DNA of 64,000 nt from Streptomyces sp. CB02058 (GCF_001905505.1 NZ_LIPG01000003.1:682001-746000); one strand, 5' to 3'; counted from the first letter of the stretch, positions 8,686 through 17,393 are shown. Numbers and translations are program-made. Notes: a model not told the origin generated them from the letters alone.

Positions 8686-8714
8686 GGGTGCGCGTACGCC
8701 CTGTACGCGCACCC
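8686..8714. repeat. GGGTGCGCGTAC hairpin upstream of the second permease
   Basis: Perfect 12-bp inverted repeat (8686-8697 with 8703-8714) with loop GCCCT in the 5' region of the second NCS2 permease, 115 bp before its start. Nearly the same arm sequence forms the hairpin just after that gene at 10278-10321. It could be a leader structure, a second terminator arm or a mobile-repeat remnant. Confidence 0.55.
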
Positions 8715-8828
8715 GCGCAGGTGAGCTCCGAGCTGCCCGCACCAGCTGCACGACCTGCACCAACGCACCACTCAGCACCACCTCCCTGACACCCACGTCG
8801 CCCGATGTGTACCCGACCGGAGGAAGCC

Positions 8829-10271
8829 GTGGCAGCTACGCCCAGGTTTCGCAAGAACGCAGTCGAAGGAAGCACCCCGGAGGGAAGCGGACCGGAAGAG
8901 AAGCATCCGGTCGACGAGAGGCTTCCGCCCCTCAGGATGTTCACCAGCGGCCTCCAGCACGTGGCCGCGATGTACGCGGGTGTGGTGGCCCCGCCCATGA
9001 TCGTCGGCCCCGCCGTGGGCCTCAGCGCCAAGGAGACCGCCTTCCTCATGGGGGCGAGTCTCTTCACCGCGGGGATAGCCACCCTGCTCCAGACGCTCGG
9101 CTTCTGGCGCATAGGCGCCCGGCTGCCGTTCGTCAACGGCGTCTCGTTCGCCGGTGTCACCCCGATGATCGCGATAGGCAAGGACCGCGGCCACGACGGC
9201 ATCGCCGTCATCTTCGGAGCGATCATCGTCGCCGGTCTGCTCGGCTTCGTCCTCGCCCCGTACTTCTGCAAACTGGTGCGGTTCTTCCCGCCCGTCGTCA
9301 CCGGCACGGTGATCACCCTGATCGGTGTCTCGCTGCTGCCGGTCGCCTTCAACTGGTCCCAGGGCGGCAACGCGACCGCCGACGACTACGGTTCGACGAC
9401 GAACATCGCGATGGCCGCCGTTACCCTCGTCATCGTCCTGGCCCTGCGGAAACTGCTGCGGGGCTTCCTCCAGCAGATCGCGATCCTGCTCGGCCTCGTC
9501 GTCGGCACCCTGATCGCGATCCCCGCCGGCATCACCGACTTCGGGGCACTGGGCGACGCCGACCTGGTCGGCTTCCCGACGCCGTTCCACTTCGGCGCAC
9601 CGCAGTTCGAGGTCGCCGCCATCATCTCGATGTGCATCGTGATGCTGGTCTGCATGACCGAGTCCACCGCCGACATGCTGGCCCTCGGCAAGATCGTCGG
9701 ACGCCCCGCCGACGAGCGGACCATCGAGGGCGGGCTCCGCGCGGACACCCTGGGCAGCGCCGTCAGCCCGCTGTTCAACGGCTTCATGTGCAGCGCCTTC
9801 GCCCAGAACATCGGTCTGGTCGCCATGACCAAGGTCCGCAGCCGGTTCGTCGTCGCCGCGGGCGGTGTCATCCTCGTCCTGCTGGGGCTCGTCCCCGTGG
9901 CCGCGTCCGTCATCGCCCTCGTACCGCTCCCGGTGCTCGGCGGCGCCGGCATAGTCCTCTTCGGTTCGGTCGCGGCGAGCGGCATCCAGACGCTCGCCAC
10001 CGCCGCCCTGGAGAAGGGCGAGAACGCCCTGATCGTCGCGGCGGCCGTCGGCGTCGGCCTCATCCCGATCGCCGCGCCGGACTTCTACCACGCCTTCCCC
10101 GAGGACCTGCTCGTCGTCCTGGACTCGGGCATCTCCACGGGCTGTGTGGTGGCGATCGTGCTCAACCTGGCCTTCAACCACTGGGGCCGGAGGGCGGACG
10201 AGGACCCGGAGGCCGGTGCCCCGGCCGGCGAGCGGCCGAAGGACCCCATGGCGGTGCCCGTCGCCCACTGA
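8829..10271 (+). CDS. NCS2 purine permease (second copy)
   Basis: Second nucleobase:cation symporter-2, 480 residues, closely similar to the 5753 permease. GTG 8829 is selected because GGAGGAAG precedes it; an in-frame ATG at 8805 lacks a good site. HPVDERLPPLRMFTSGLQH starts the transmembrane domain; CMTESTADMLALG and NGFMCSAFAQNIGLV mark the substrate region. It has its own leader with a hairpin, so it is probably a separate transcription unit from the deaminase. Purine substrate inferred from family and context. Confidence 0.9.
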   Translation: MAATPRFRKNAVEGSTPEGSGPEEKHPVDERLPPLRMFTSGLQHVAAMYAGVVAPPMIVGPAVGLSAKETAFLMGASLFTAGIATLLQTLGFWRIGARLPFVNGVSFAGVTPMIAIGKDRGHDGIAVIFGAIIVAGLLGFVLAPYFCKLVRFFPPVVTGTVITLIGVSLLPVAFNWSQGGNATADDYGSTTNIAMAAVTLVIVLALRKLLRGFLQQIAILLGLVVGTLIAIPAGITDFGALGDADLVGFPTPFHFGAPQFEVAAIISMCIVMLVCMTESTADMLALGKIVGRPADERTIEGGLRADTLGSAVSPLFNGFMCSAFAQNIGLVAMTKVRSRFVVAAGGVILVLLGLVPVAASVIALVPLPVLGGAGIVLFGSVAASGIQTLATAALEKGENALIVAAAVGVGLIPIAAPDFYHAFPEDLLVVLDSGISTGCVVAIVLNLAFNHWGRRADEDPEAGAPAGERPKDPMAVPVAH

Positions 10272-10277
10272 ACCGCC

Positions 10278-10321
10278 GGTGCGCGTACGCGGCCCCCTCG
10301 CGGGGAGCGCGTACGCGCACC
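10278..10321. terminator. Bidirectional hairpin between permease and chitosanase
   Basis: 13-bp perfect arms (10278-10290 with 10309-10321, GGTGCGCGTACGC) around an 18-base loop that contains a smaller CCCC/GGGG pairing. It sits between convergent genes and can terminate both. The arm sequence repeats the hairpin at 8686-8714. Confidence 0.7.
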
Positions 10322-10338
10322 CGTGTGCGGCCGGGCGG

Positions 10339-11211
10339 TCAGCCGATGTGGAAGCTGTCGCCGTAGACCTTCCAGTCCAGCGGCGGGTCCAGGTCCATGT
10401 TGCGCTCGCGCAGGAACACCCGCTGGGCCGTGTCCACCCGGCTGGTGTCCGAGTGGGCCTCCTCCCGCTTCATGGCGCGGACCCGCACGTCCAGGAACGC
10501 GTTCAGATACGCGGCCTCGTCGCCGCCGAGCGACGGCGGCCGGGCCTTGTCCAGCGCCGCCCGCCGGATGCCGCCGAAACTGTCGGCGTCGTCGCCCTCG
10601 CCGTGCATGACGGCCGCGTCGTAGTACACGAACTGGCCGAGCGTGCCGAGACCGTCCTTCTTGGCGGCGCGTACCGCCGGATCGAAGTACACCCGGTCGC
10701 GCTCGTCGCGCTGTGCCTTGCGGAACGACGCCCCGGAGGCCGCCTTCACCCAGTCCCGGGTGAAACCGGGGTCGAGCCCCTCGTGGGAGTCGGTGCCGTC
10801 GACCTCCCGCAGCGCGGGCAGGTACTTCGCGAGTACGTTGCCCGGTTCGCGCCCGGTATGGTGCCGGACCAGCTCCAGCATGTCGCTCGTCCCGGAGCAG
10901 AAGCCGACGATCCCGGCGGTGTAGCCGCGGCCGTCGCCGATGTCCTCGATGTAGTCGTACTGGGCTTCCCAGTCCAGTGTGGAGTTCTCGGCGCTGGACA
11001 CCAGCTGCATCGCGATGTCCTTCTTCACGAGGTCGTCGAGCCCGGACGTGGCTGCCTCCAGGAGGTGAGCGGCCGGCACCGTGGGGACGCCGGCCTGTGC
11101 GGTGAGGGGCGCCGCGGCGAGCGCGAGCCCGATGATCGTCGAGGCGGTACGGATGAGGCGTTCGCGCCGGGCCGTGCGGCGGCGAGCGGTGCCGGTGTGG
11201 GGGTGGTGCAC
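10339..11211 (-). CDS. csn: GH46 chitosanase, secreted
   Basis: Endo-hydrolase of chitosan, 290 residues. GTG 11211 follows GGGAGG. The N-terminus has RRERLIR, possibly a twin-arginine motif, then a hydrophobic stretch ending near TAQA. The catalytic pair is present: Glu in SSAENSTLDW and Asp in EDIGDGRGYT. The C-terminus DWKVYGDSFHIG is typical. It lies 38 bp behind a second chitosanase on the same strand. Nearly identical DNA around the active site shows tandem duplication or conversion. Confidence 0.93.
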   Translation of the reverse strand: MHHPHTGTARRRTARRERLIRTASTIIGLALAAAPLTAQAGVPTVPAAHLLEAATSGLDDLVKKDIAMQLVSSAENSTLDWEAQYDYIEDIGDGRGYTAGIVGFCSGTSDMLELVRHHTGREPGNVLAKYLPALREVDGTDSHEGLDPGFTRDWVKAASGASFRKAQRDERDRVYFDPAVRAAKKDGLGTLGQFVYYDAAVMHGEGDDADSFGGIRRAALDKARPPSLGGDEAAYLNAFLDVRVRAMKREEAHSDTSRVDTAQRVFLRERNMDLDPPLDWKVYGDSFHIG

Positions 11212-11232
11212 CAGTCCTCCCGGAGATCTCTT

Positions 11233-11248
11233 CCCCGCCGTGGCGGGG
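11233..11248 (-). repeat. Small hairpin between the chitosanase genes
   Basis: CCCCGCC (11233-11239) and GGCGGGG (11242-11248) with a two-base spacer, just past the stop of the upstream chitosanase gene and before the ribosome-binding site of the downstream one. It could attenuate transcription or stabilise the 3' end. Confidence 0.4.
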
Positions 11249-11249
11249 T

Positions 11250-12053
11250 TCAGCCCCCGTCGATGCGGAAGCTCTCGCCGTACACCTTCCACGCCAGCGG
11301 TGTCTCCAGCTGCAGTTTCCCCTCGCGCACGAAGACGCGTTGCGCCGTTTCCACCCGGCTGGTGTCGCTGTGGGAGGGCTCCTCGCGGATCGCGGCCACC
11401 CGGGCGTCCAGGAAGGCGTTCAGATACGCCTCCTCGTCCCCGCCCCCGGACGGCGTGTCCGCCTCGGCCACGGCCTGGGCGCGGATCGTACGGAAGCCGA
11501 CGGTGCCCGGGGTGTCGGCGTAACCGTGCATCACATAGGCGTCGTAGTAGATGAACTGACCGAGCGCGCTCAGCCCGTCGGCCTCCGCCCGCGCGACCGC
11601 CGGATCGAAGTACGCCGAGTCGCGCTCCTCGTCCTGCGCCGACCGGAAGGCCGGGTCCGACGCCGCCTTCTTCCAGGCACCGGTGAAGGAGCTGCCCAGC
11701 CCTTCGTGCGAATCCGTGCCGTTCACCGCGCGCAGCGCCGGGAGGAACGCGGCGAGCGCGTTCCCCGGACGCTTCACCGTGTAGCGCTCCACGACCTTCA
11801 GCAGGTCGCCGGTGCCGGAGCAGAACCCGATGATCCCGGCGGTCCAGCCGCGGCCGTCGCCGATGTCCTCGATGTAGCCGTACTGGGCTTTCCAGTCCAG
11901 TGTGGAGTTCTCGGCGCTGGACACCAGCCGCATGGCGATGTCCTTCTTCGCGGGGTCGTCGAGCCCCTTCTCGGGGGCGCCGGAGCCCTCCCCGGAGCAG
12001 CCGGTCAGGACGAGGACCGCGACGGCGGCGAGGACGAGACATCTGTGCTTCAC
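11250..12053 (-). CDS. csn: GH46 chitosanase, lipoprotein form
   Basis: Second chitosanase, 267 residues. The GTG start at 12053 gives a short signal with lipobox LTGC, so this copy should stay anchored to the cell surface while its neighbour is released. Active-site Glu (SSAENSTLDW) and Asp (EDIGDGRGWT) are present, as is the GFCSGTGDLL segment. It is the first gene of the pair in transcription order and is divergent from an alpha/beta hydrolase 65 bp away. Retained catalytic residues suggest both copies are active. Confidence 0.92.
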   Translation of the reverse strand: MKHRCLVLAAVAVLVLTGCSGEGSGAPEKGLDDPAKKDIAMRLVSSAENSTLDWKAQYGYIEDIGDGRGWTAGIIGFCSGTGDLLKVVERYTVKRPGNALAAFLPALRAVNGTDSHEGLGSSFTGAWKKAASDPAFRSAQDEERDSAYFDPAVARAEADGLSALGQFIYYDAYVMHGYADTPGTVGFRTIRAQAVAEADTPSGGGDEEAYLNAFLDARVAAIREEPSHSDTSRVETAQRVFVREGKLQLETPLAWKVYGESFRIDGG

Positions 12054-12118
12054 GCACCAAGCCTGCCAGGCCGGGGGGCCGGGAACGGCAGCCGTCCGGC
12101 GCCTGTAGCGTTCGGGAC

Positions 12119-12802
12119 ATGGAAGATCAGTCTGTTGTGGATGTCGGCGATGTGCGGCTGGCGTACCGGACCTGGGGGGAGTCGCTCGGCTCCCCCGTCG
12201 TGCTGCTGCACGGCCTCGGCGGCTCGTCGGCGAACTGGGAGGCGGCCGGGAGCCTGCTCGGCGAGGACTGGCGGGTGTACGCCATCGACCTGCGCGGCCA
12301 CGGCGAGAGCGACTGGCCCGACGAGTACGGCTTCGAGCTGATGAGGGACGACGTCGCGGAGTTCCTGGAGGCCTGCGAGATCGACCGGGTCGGCGTCGTC
12401 GGCCACGGGATGGGCGGAGTCGTCGCCTGCATGCTCGCCGAGGAGCACCCGGACCGGGTGGAGCGGCTGGTGCTGGTCGAGACACCGCCGCCGTTCCGGC
12501 CCGAGGAGCCCGCCGAGTTCGTCCCGGAGGGCCCGGTCGACTACGACGAGAACGCCGTGCCCGCCGTCATGGCGCAGATCAACGACCCGGACCCGGGCCT
12601 GGAGGAGCAGCTCGGCCAGATCGTCGCCCCCACCCTGATCCTCGCCGGCGGCCCGGAGAGCACCATGGACCAGGGACGCCTGGCCGACATGGCCTCCCTG
12701 ATCCCGGACTGCCAGCTGGTCACCCTGGGCGGCGGCCACCGGCCGCACGAGCGGGACCCCGGTCAGATCGCGTCCCGCGTCTCGGAGTTCTTCACGAGCT
12801 GA
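12119..12802 (+). CDS. Alpha/beta-hydrolase fold protein lacking the nucleophile
   Basis: 227 residues, ATG 12119 without a clear ribosome-binding site, so possibly leaderless. VVLLHGLGGSSANW gives the oxyanion-hole region, and GGGHRPHE near the C-terminus gives the usual histidine. The nucleophile elbow reads GHGMGG instead of GHSMGG: the serine is glycine (codon GGG). The protein may be a non-catalytic member or use another chemistry. Its 3' end overlaps the convergent gene by 11 bp. Substrate unknown. Confidence 0.8.
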   Translation: MEDQSVVDVGDVRLAYRTWGESLGSPVVLLHGLGGSSANWEAAGSLLGEDWRVYAIDLRGHGESDWPDEYGFELMRDDVAEFLEACEIDRVGVVGHGMGGVVACMLAEEHPDRVERLVLVETPPPFRPEEPAEFVPEGPVDYDENAVPAVMAQINDPDPGLEEQLGQIVAPTLILAGGPESTMDQGRLADMASLIPDCQLVTLGGGHRPHERDPGQIASRVSEFFTS

Positions 12803-13442
12803 TCCCCGCGGTGCCGTCCCCGGGCGCCCCGGGCCCTCCGTCCGGCCGCCAGTCGGGCCGCCGTCCGCTCAGCGCGATCACCCGGTCGAGCAGCGGCGCC
12901 CCGGGCGGGACGGGGACCGGCGGGCCGAAGATCGCGTCCGGGCCCGACCTGTCGTCGTCGCCCGGGGCGAGCATCACCTCCGACGCGCGCAGACTCTCCT
13001 CGTCCGCCCGGAACTCCTGCCCGGTCGCCCTGGCCAGGTCCCAGCCGTGCACGAGCAGCTCGTTCCTCGCGACCGCCCCGGCGATCGGGCCCGGCAGATC
13101 GATCCCGCCCGCCTGGGTCATGCCCTCCAGGGAGTCCGGGGAGCGCCAGGCCGCCACCAGCTCGTCCAGCAGCGGCGGCATCGTCTCGCGCCAGTCGCCG
13201 GGCAGCACCGGGAGCGCCGAGCCGGGGGAGGTGCCGGTCGTCGGGCCCAGCTCCTTGCGCCCCGCGTCGCGGAAGGCGACGGTCAGCCCCAGCAGATGGC
13301 CGAGCAGCTCCCGCACCGAGTAGCCCGGGCAGGGCGTCGGGCCCGCCAGCTGCCGGTCGTCGACGGAGCCGACCAGCTCCCGGACCTGCCGCGCCACCGG
13401 TTCGAGGTCGAGTCCGGGCGCGGTGCCGTTTCGTGTGTCCAT
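12792..13442 (-). CDS. TIGR03086-type DinB/maleylpyruvate isomerase-fold protein
   Basis: 216 residues, ATG 13442 with GAAGGG close by; an alternative upstream ATG at 13484 has no better site. The sequence has the pattern of actinobacterial mycothiol-dependent isomerase-like proteins: a four-helix bundle opening with PTPCPGYSVRELLGHLLG and an ARNELLVHGWDLARATG helix. The histidines in LLGHLLG and VHGWDLA are the expected metal ligands. No substrate can be assigned. It ends inside the 3' end of the convergent hydrolase gene. Confidence 0.7.
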   Translation of the reverse strand: MDTRNGTAPGLDLEPVARQVRELVGSVDDRQLAGPTPCPGYSVRELLGHLLGLTVAFRDAGRKELGPTTGTSPGSALPVLPGDWRETMPPLLDELVAAWRSPDSLEGMTQAGGIDLPGPIAGAVARNELLVHGWDLARATGQEFRADEESLRASEVMLAPGDDDRSGPDAIFGPPVPVPPGAPLLDRVIALSGRRPDWRPDGGPGAPGDGTAGISS

Positions 13443-13574
13443 ACCCTTCAGACCGCTTTCGCGCCCGGAACTCATCGCGGACATTGCGGAACGTTCCGAT
13501 CCGCCCCCTTGTGGCGGGCCCCACCCGCATGGCATATAGGTCTGGACCATTGCTGTCGGATGGAAGGCATCACC

Positions 13575-14552
13575 GTGCAACGCCCCCACGCACGCACCGC
13601 GTTGGCCTGCTCCGCCACCCTGCTCCTCGCCGCACTCACCGCCTGCGGGGGTTCCGCCGAGGCGGACACCGGAAAACCGACGGTCCCCGAGGGGGTGACG
13701 GCCCAGGCGGGCAGCGCCACCTCCGTACACGTCATGTGGGAGCGCGCCTCGGACAATGAGGGGATCGCCGGTTACGACGTCTACCGGGAGGGGAAGAAGG
13801 CCGCCTCGGTCGACGCGGCGAAGCTGATGACCGACATCGACGGGCTCACCGCCTCCACGGCCTACTCCTTCACCGTCCGGGCCCGCGACGCCGCGGGAAA
13901 CGTCTCCGCGCCGAGCGCCGCCGTCCCCGTCACCACGCCCGCCGCCGCACCCGCCGACGAGGAACCGCCGACCGGGCCCACGAAACTGCGGGGCACGGCG
14001 GACAGCGGCCGGACGGTCTCCCTGTCCTGGGGCGGTTCCACGGACGACGTGGGCGTGACCTCGTACGACATCTACCAGGAGGACTCCAGGATCCACAGCG
14101 TCCCCGGCACGCGCACCACGGCCCGTATCGGCGGGCTGCGGCCCGGCACCGTCTACACCTTCACCGTCCGCGCCCGCGACGCCGCCGACCGCTCCTCACC
14201 GGACAGCAACGCCCTCGACCTCAGCACCCCGTCCGCCCCGGGCGACCCCGCGAGCACGGCGCCCACCGGGCTGCGGACGAAGCTGACGGCCGAGGGCCAG
14301 GAGTTCCTGGTCGACCTCTCGTGGGACCAGCCGGACACCGGCGGCACGATTCCCGCGTACCAGCTGTTCCTGAACGGGAAGGCGACCACCACGATCGTCT
14401 GGGGCGGTACGCCGCCCAAGGGCCGCGCGACGTACCGGCTCACCCTGAGCGACCCGCCGGGCACCCGCTACTCGCTCAAGATCCGGCCCAAGCTGCCCGA
14501 CGGGAAGTGGGGTGACTTCTCGGCCCAGCGCACGGTGGTGCTGGGCGGCTGA
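13575..14552 (+). CDS. Lipoprotein with fibronectin type III repeats
   Basis: 325 residues. GTG 13575 is preferred to ATG 13560 because GGAAGG ends seven bases before it. The signal has lipobox LTAC, then come two clear fibronectin III domains (about residues 35-125 and 130-225), each ending in the phrase FTVRARDAA, and a third more divergent one to the C-terminus (DLSWDQP, YSLKIRPK). Such domains occur as spacers in secreted chitinases, but here there is no catalytic domain, so it may be a surface adhesion or polymer-binding protein. Confidence 0.82.
   Translation: MQRPHARTALACSATLLLAALTACGGSAEADTGKPTVPEGVTAQAGSATSVHVMWERASDNEGIAGYDVYREGKKAASVDAAKLMTDIDGLTASTAYSFTVRARDAAGNVSAPSAAVPVTTPAAAPADEEPPTGPTKLRGTADSGRTVSLSWGGSTDDVGVTSYDIYQEDSRIHSVPGTRTTARIGGLRPGTVYTFTVRARDAADRSSPDSNALDLSTPSAPGDPASTAPTGLRTKLTAEGQEFLVDLSWDQPDTGGTIPAYQLFLNGKATTTIVWGGTPPKGRATYRLTLSDPPGTRYSLKIRPKLPDGKWGDFSAQRTVVLGG
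13869..14185 (+). repeat. Internal 26-bp direct repeat in the fibronectin gene
   Basis: Copies at 13869-13894 and 14160-14185 differ at a single base and encode FTVRARDAA in the first and second fibronectin domains. Such identity at DNA level suggests recent domain duplication or conversion. Confidence 0.8.
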
Positions 14553-14567
14553 CCGGAGGCCGGCCGT

Positions 14568-15173
14568 TCACGGGCCGCGCCAGAGGTTGGCGAAGGCGGA
14601 GTTCTCGATGTTCCGCCGCTGGCGTACGGCCTCCAGCTCCATCACCGCGTCGTGGACGGCGGCCACCACCGTCGCGACCGCCTCGTCGTCCAGGCCGCTC
14701 TCCTCGCCGGACCGGCCGTCGTCGATGCCCACGGCCGAGGCGAGGGCGGCCAGCACGGGTTCCCCCGCCTCCCGGCGCCCGGCCGCCCGGCGGCGGCCGG
14801 GCGTATCGGCCGGTTCGACCCGCTCCGGACCGAAGGGCGACCGGCCGCTCCGCTTCCGCGTCAGCTCGCCGTCCTTCTCCAGGCCGGCCTGGTACGCGGC
14901 CGAGAGGCCCTCGCCCCGGCGCCACAGCCAGTCGTCGATCCGCTCGTGGGGCGGCTGGCGGGTGAGCCCGGCCGCGGCATCGCCGAGGAGCGCGTCGTCC
15001 GGCGTCCGGGGCTCACCCGGCACGATGCGGTCACCGTCCACGGTGACGGCCCCCGCACCGATGAGATCGATCAGCTCGGCTCCCGCGAGCGCGAGCGACA
15101 GGTCACCCTGTCCCACGGCATGCTCGGGCCGCGGGTCCAGAGTGATGATGAACAGGTCCTTCGCCGTGGTCAT
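14568..15173 (-). CDS. GPP34-family phosphoprotein
   Basis: 201 residues, ATG 15173 with GAGGGGAG upstream. TTAKDLFIITLDP opening, GDLSLALAGAELIDLIGAGAVTVDGDRIV and ERIDDWLWRRGEGL match the bacterial GPP34 family, related to Golgi phosphoprotein 3 that binds phosphoinositides in eukaryotes. The role in Streptomyces is unknown; several paralogues per genome are common. It is divergent from a TetR gene 166 bp away and convergent with the fibronectin gene, whose stop is 15 bp off. Confidence 0.8.
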   Translation of the reverse strand: MTTAKDLFIITLDPRPEHAVGQGDLSLALAGAELIDLIGAGAVTVDGDRIVPGEPRTPDDALLGDAAAGLTRQPPHERIDDWLWRRGEGLSAAYQAGLEKDGELTRKRSGRSPFGPERVEPADTPGRRRAAGRREAGEPVLAALASAVGIDDGRSGEESGLDDEAVATVVAAVHDAVMELEAVRQRRNIENSAFANLWRGP

Positions 15174-15339
15174 GTACGGCTCCCCTCGCAGGCATCGACA
15201 GAAATGCGTCCCCACCGGTCCCGTGCGCAGCCGGTGCGGCGGGGCGACCGTCACGATCAGTATCGCCCCCGGGCGTGCCGGCGCGCTAAGGTACCGGCCC
15301 CCGGCGGCGGCGCCGGAGTCGTCACAGGAGGCGGTCGGC

Positions 15340-15933
15340 ATGCGGGACGCGCGGCCCTCCCGGCGTGTCGTCACCCGGGGCCATGTCGTGCGCGGGGCCT
15401 GCCGGTTCTTCCTGCGGCACGGCACCGTGGACATGGACGCGCTCGCGCAGGACCTCGCGGTCAGCCGGGCGACCCTGTACCGCGTGGTGGGCAGCCGCGA
15501 CGCGCTCCTGGCCGACGTGCTCTGGAAGCTGGCCGACCACCTGCTGGAACGGGCACGGCGGCGGCGCACCCGCGCGGGCGTGGACGGGGTCCTGGAGATC
15601 ACCCGGTACTTCGTCGGTGCGCTGCGCGGCTCCGCCCCCTTCGAGGACTTCCTGCGGGCCGAACCCGAGACGGCGCGGCGCCTGCTGACCGGCGGCTGCG
15701 TCCACCGGCGGGCGGTGCTGGCCCAGCGGAGCATCCTGCTGGAGGCGGGGGAGAGGGACCGACTGTGGCCCCGCGCGGGCATCGACGATCTGGCCTACCT
15801 CTACGTCAGGGTCGTCGAATCCGCCCTGTACGCCGAACTGCTGAGCAGCCGACGGCCGGACCTCGCCCTGGCCGAGCGCACTGCCCGCGCGGTGCTCCAG
15901 CAAACCCGCGGGACGTCGCCCCGCGCGAGCTGA
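15340..15933 (+). CDS. TetR-family regulator (QsdR-like)
   Basis: 197 residues, ATG 15340 with AGGAGG eight bases upstream. The N-terminal DNA-binding domain contains DMDALAQDLAVSRATLYRVVGSRDALLADVLW, a standard TetR helix-turn-helix. The C-terminal ligand domain (FLRAEPETARRLL, DDLAYLYVRVVESALYAELLSSRRPD) resembles the QsdR subgroup. The divergent GPP34 gene and the downstream lipase-like gene are possible targets. Ligand unknown. Confidence 0.82.
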   Translation: MRDARPSRRVVTRGHVVRGACRFFLRHGTVDMDALAQDLAVSRATLYRVVGSRDALLADVLWKLADHLLERARRRRTRAGVDGVLEITRYFVGALRGSAPFEDFLRAEPETARRLLTGGCVHRRAVLAQRSILLEAGERDRLWPRAGIDDLAYLYVRVVESALYAELLSSRRPDLALAERTARAVLQQTRGTSPRAS

Positions 15934-16023
15934 GACCGCCGTCTCAGCCTCGGTCCCGCGACTGGTGGGCCCCTCGGCACCGGCCGTAGCTTCCCCTCCG
16001 ACGACGGCAACTCGGAGGACACG

Positions 16024-17373
16024 ATGACCGGTTCCCAGCCGGCCCTGACGGGCCGGGCCACGCTGCTCGCTGTGTTTCTGGCACTCGTCGGAACACTCGC
16101 CGCCCTGGCGGCCCCGACCCGGGCCGCGACCGTGCCGCGCGCCACGGTCAACCCCGTGATCTTCGTCCATGGGCAGGAGGGCTCGGCCCAGCAGTGGCAG
16201 GCGCAGGCCAAGCGGTTCTCCAGCAACGGCTACCGCGACGACCTGCTGTACGTCCATGAGTACGACACATCCATCGCCACCGACGACCACGCGATCGCCG
16301 GACTCGAGACACTGGTCGACTCCGTCCGGGCGCGCACCGGCGCTTCCCGGGTCGACCTCCTGGCGCACTCGCGCGGGACACGGGTCGCGCAGGCGTACCT
16401 CTCCGTGCCGGAGCGCGCGGCGGAGGTCGCGAAGTACGTGAACCTGGACGGCCGCACCGCCGCCGCCCAGCCCGGCGGGGTGCCCACCCTGGCCATCTGG
16501 AGCAGCCTCCAGCCGAACGGGTCGATCGGCGGCGCGCTCAACGTCCACGAACCGCAGGCGGGCCACACGGAGAGTGCCACCTCCGCCGAGAGCTTCGGCC
16601 ACATCTACGCGTTCCTCCGGGGCAGGGAGCCGCTCACCACACGCGTCCTGCCCGAGCCTCCCGCCTCCGTCGTGATCGCGGGACGCGCCGTGCACTTCCC
16701 GCAGAACAAGGGGCTTCCGGGCCGGCTGGAGGTGTGGCGGCTGGACCCCGCCACCGGAGCCCGGGCGGGTCTCCTGCCGCAGCACGTGGTGAAGACCGGC
16801 GCGGACGGAGCCTTCGGCCCGCTCGCGGTCGGCGGACGCGGACACTACGAGCTCGCCCTCGTCCGCTCCGGCGAGCGCACCAACCACTTCTACTTCGAAC
16901 CCTTCGAGCGCGACGACCGTTTCGTCCGGCTGCTCGTCTCCCCGCCCGGCGGGGTCGCGGACTCCATCGACGCGTGCCCGGGACAGACGGCGCTCACCGT
17001 GGTCCGTGCGCGCGAGTGGCGGGCCGGCACGGCCGACGACGACCGGCTCCGGATCGGCGGGGCCGATGTGCTCAACCCCGCCGTGTCTCCGCAACTCCGG
17101 CAGATCCTCGGCCTGTTCGCCTTCGACAAGGGGTGCGACGGGGTCAGTCATCTGGATGCGGCACTGCCGCCCTTCGACCGCGTACCGTTCCTGACGGCGA
17201 CCGACCTGTCCCTCCCGGCCGACGAGCGGGGCAGGGGCCCGATCCCGGTCACGCAGACGATGCGCGGGACCGGCGGGGTGGACGAGACCGTCGTGGTGCC
17301 GAACTGGCCGTCCGACCGGCACACCGTGTCGTTGCTCTTCAAGGACTACGTGGACGTCCCGTCCGGTGGGTGA
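16024..17373 (+). CDS. Secreted lipase/esterase-like protein
   Basis: 449 residues, ATG 16024 with CGGAGGA upstream. A Sec signal ends near APTRA (about residue 34). The catalytic domain has VNPVIFVHGQEGSAQQW and the nucleophile elbow LLAHSRGTR, where AHSRG replaces the common GHSxG. After about residue 215 there is a beta-rich domain (VVIAGRAVHFPQNKGLPG and onward) like the accessory half of some actinobacterial alpha/beta-hydrolase lipases. Extracellular ester hydrolysis is likely; the substrate is not known. Confidence 0.78.
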   Translation: MTGSQPALTGRATLLAVFLALVGTLAALAAPTRAATVPRATVNPVIFVHGQEGSAQQWQAQAKRFSSNGYRDDLLYVHEYDTSIATDDHAIAGLETLVDSVRARTGASRVDLLAHSRGTRVAQAYLSVPERAAEVAKYVNLDGRTAAAQPGGVPTLAIWSSLQPNGSIGGALNVHEPQAGHTESATSAESFGHIYAFLRGREPLTTRVLPEPPASVVIAGRAVHFPQNKGLPGRLEVWRLDPATGARAGLLPQHVVKTGADGAFGPLAVGGRGHYELALVRSGERTNHFYFEPFERDDRFVRLLVSPPGGVADSIDACPGQTALTVVRAREWRAGTADDDRLRIGGADVLNPAVSPQLRQILGLFAFDKGCDGVSHLDAALPPFDRVPFLTATDLSLPADERGRGPIPVTQTMRGTGGVDETVVVPNWPSDRHTVSLLFKDYVDVPSGG

Positions 17374-17393
17374 GCCTCGACGACCGTACGACC

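Noticed and set aside
5621-9370. Minus-strand open frame of 1249 codons across the uricase, permease and deaminase genes
   Set aside because: It is antisense to three well-supported genes; its composition (Gly, Arg, Asp, Val-rich) is that of a GC-rich shadow frame.
10339-12120. 593-codon minus-strand frame that seems to join the two chitosanases
   Set aside because: Only its C-terminal 290 residues make sense; upstream it reads the other chitosanase gene in a wrong frame. GTG 11211 with its own ribosome-binding site is the real start.
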